Of a stretch of DNA of 64,000 bases, positions 63,084 to 64,000 are shown piece after piece. Position 1 is the first letter of the stretch. The number at the start of each line of letters is the position of its first letter. The notes under the pieces were generated by a model. It was not told the origin of the DNA and searched no databases. It was given only the letters and a program-made list of their open reading frames with translations. This DNA comes from Thalassotalea eurytherma (GTDB lineage Bacteria > Pseudomonadota > Gammaproteobacteria > Enterobacterales > Alteromonadaceae): contig NZ_BSSU01000014.1 in assembly GCF_030161415.1 (NCBI RefSeq), positions 1 through 64,000 on the forward strand, given 5' to 3'. Both the position numbers and the translations under genes were made by a program.

Positions 63084-64000
63084 TATTTAGTCACCCTTTC
63101 TGGTACAGGCTTAGTCTTTTCATTTTTAGAGTAGAACCAGATTGCAACGAAGAATCCGAAGTAACCTAAACTTGCAATACGACCAATTAAGTTAGCCAAG
63201 TCAGATGCAGGTAAAGTACCTAATATACCTAATGCGATGAAACAGATAGCGAATTGAACAATATTGAATAAGTGTAACTTGCTACGGAAACGGAATGACT
63301 TAACCGTAGAACGGTCAAACCAAGGTAACGCGAATAACACACCAATCGCTGCAAACATGGCTAATGTACCAAGTAACTTATCTGGTACTACACGTAAAAT
63401 GGTGTAGAACGGACCAAAGTACCATACTGGTGCAATATGCTCAGGCGTTTTCAAGCCGTTAGCTGGCTCAAAGTTTGGCGCTTCAATAAAGTAACCACCA
63501 CCTTCAGGATGGAAGAACATCACCCAACAAAACAGAATTAAGAAACCTGCAACACCCATAATATCTTTCACAGAGTAATAAGGATGGAATGGCACGGCAT
63601 CAACAATGTCATATTTCTTTGTATACGCTTCGTGGAATTCAAATTTAGACTTATCTTCTTCTTTCACACTGCCTTTCGGCTTCTTAATATCTGTACCTTC
63701 TGGGTTGTTAGAACCCACTTCGTGTAACGCTAAGATGTGTAAGAATACCAATACAACTAGTACAAGTGGTAAAGCGATAACATGTAGTGCGAAGAAACGG
63801 TTTAACGTAGCACCAGAGATAACATAGTCACCTTTGATCCATGTCGCTAAGTCTTCACCTACAACTGGAATCGCACCAAATAAGGAGATAATTACCTGTG
63901 CACCCCAGTAACTCATGTTACCCCAAGGTAATAAGTAACCCATGAACGCTTCAGCCATTAATACTAAGAAGATTAACATACCGAAGATCCATAATAATTC
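63083..64000 (-). CDS. petB: Cytochrome b of the bc1 complex (partial, 5' end beyond the window)
   Basis: The C-terminal 305 residues of cytochrome b; the frame stays open to the window edge, where ELLWIFGM and LIFLVLMAEAFMGYLLPWGN continue the second helix region. Haem-b His ligands of helix D lie in FFALHVIALPLVLVVLVFLH. The Qo-site motif is PVWY (HIAPVWYFGPFYTILR) where mitochondria have PEWY. Eight-helix topology is consistent with the full-length gammaproteobacterial type. About the first 110 residues and the Rieske gene petA must lie to the right. It overlaps petC by one base. Confidence 0.95.
   Translation of the reverse strand, partial: ELLWIFGMLIFLVLMAEAFMGYLLPWGNMSYWGAQVIISLFGAIPVVGEDLATWIKGDYVISGATLNRFFALHVIALPLVLVVLVFLHILALHEVGSNNPEGTDIKKPKGSVKEEDKSKFEFHEAYTKKYDIVDAVPFHPYYSVKDIMGVAGFLILFCWVMFFHPEGGGYFIEAPNFEPANGLKTPEHIAPVWYFGPFYTILRVVPDKLLGTLAMFAAIGVLFALPWFDRSTVKSFRFRSKLHLFNIVQFAICFIALGILGTLPASDLANLIGRIASLGYFGFFVAIWFYSKNEKTKPVPERVTK

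Overview
The window reads as chromosomal DNA of a marine gammaproteobacterium of the Alteromonadales, most likely Colwelliaceae (Thalassotalea/Colwellia-like). This is inferred from low GC, dense c-di-GMP signalling, the order tolC / nudF-yqiB-cpdA-yqiA-parE shared with Escherichia coli, and a TonB receptor, SLC45-type sugar transporter and maltodextrin operon on one chromosome. No search could be run, so the genus is a guess. Most of the window is ordinary core genome. The accessory-looking parts are about 1-17 kb and the sensor gene at 33.6-38.8 kb.

Layout. 0.1-5.7 kb: a one-strand multicomponent phosphorelay (PAS hybrid kinase, receiver-AraC regulator, lone receiver, receiver-EAL phosphodiesterase, and a second PAS kinase split by a frameshift at an A8 run). 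5.7-6.6 kb: a gene-free stretch with a 3' fragment of tRNA-Thr(UGU), its terminator and a 291-bp inverted-repeat (MITE-like) element. 6.6-12.2 kb: AraC regulator, GMC oxidoreductase and a large lipoprotein, divergent from a secreted protein. 12.3-14.6 kb: a MazG-like gene and an S9 peptidase pseudogene. 14.7-16.8 kb: a LysR regulator flanked by two closely similar promoters, each carrying a T-N11-A LysR box; one drives a secreted protein plus a 46-residue protein, the other seems to drive an ~80-nt small RNA with a UCCCCC loop. 16.9-20.5 kb: YeeN, a LacI regulator and an MFS sugar transporter.

20.5-33.4 kb: housekeeping block with parC, two tandem diguanylate cyclases, a VOC protein, a TlpA-like protein, parE, yqiA, cpdA, yqiB and nudF, all on the minus strand, then divergent tolC. 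33.6-39.9 kb: a BvgS-like hybrid kinase of 1730 codons interrupted by one in-frame TAG, followed by a receiver-HD-GYP phosphodiesterase. 40.0-54.0 kb: a TonB receptor divergent from glgP-glgB-glgX-malQ-amylase. 54.1-59.0 kb: a TetR regulator divergent from an RND adaptor/pump pair, with two TetR-type palindromes between. 59.1-64.0 kb: a 52-residue membrane protein, rraB, plsC, a thioesterase, sspB, sspA, petC and the 3' part of petB, which runs off the window edge.

How it works together. The LacI protein probably controls alpha-glucan use: almost the same 14-bp palindrome (TGCATACGTATGCA and one-mismatch variants) lies upstream of the MFS transporter and twice upstream of glgP. A surface lipoprotein amylase, an outer-membrane receptor, an inner-membrane permease and cytoplasmic phosphorylase, debranching, branching and transfer enzymes then form a complete starch/maltodextrin route. 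The window also encodes two c-di-GMP synthases (both with an intact GGEEF and an RxxD inhibitory site) and two hydrolases (EAL and HD-GYP). Three large genes are broken (S9 peptidase, BvgS-like kinase, PAS kinase), by two TAG stops and two A-run frameshifts. This is either real decay, recoding, or partly sequence error.
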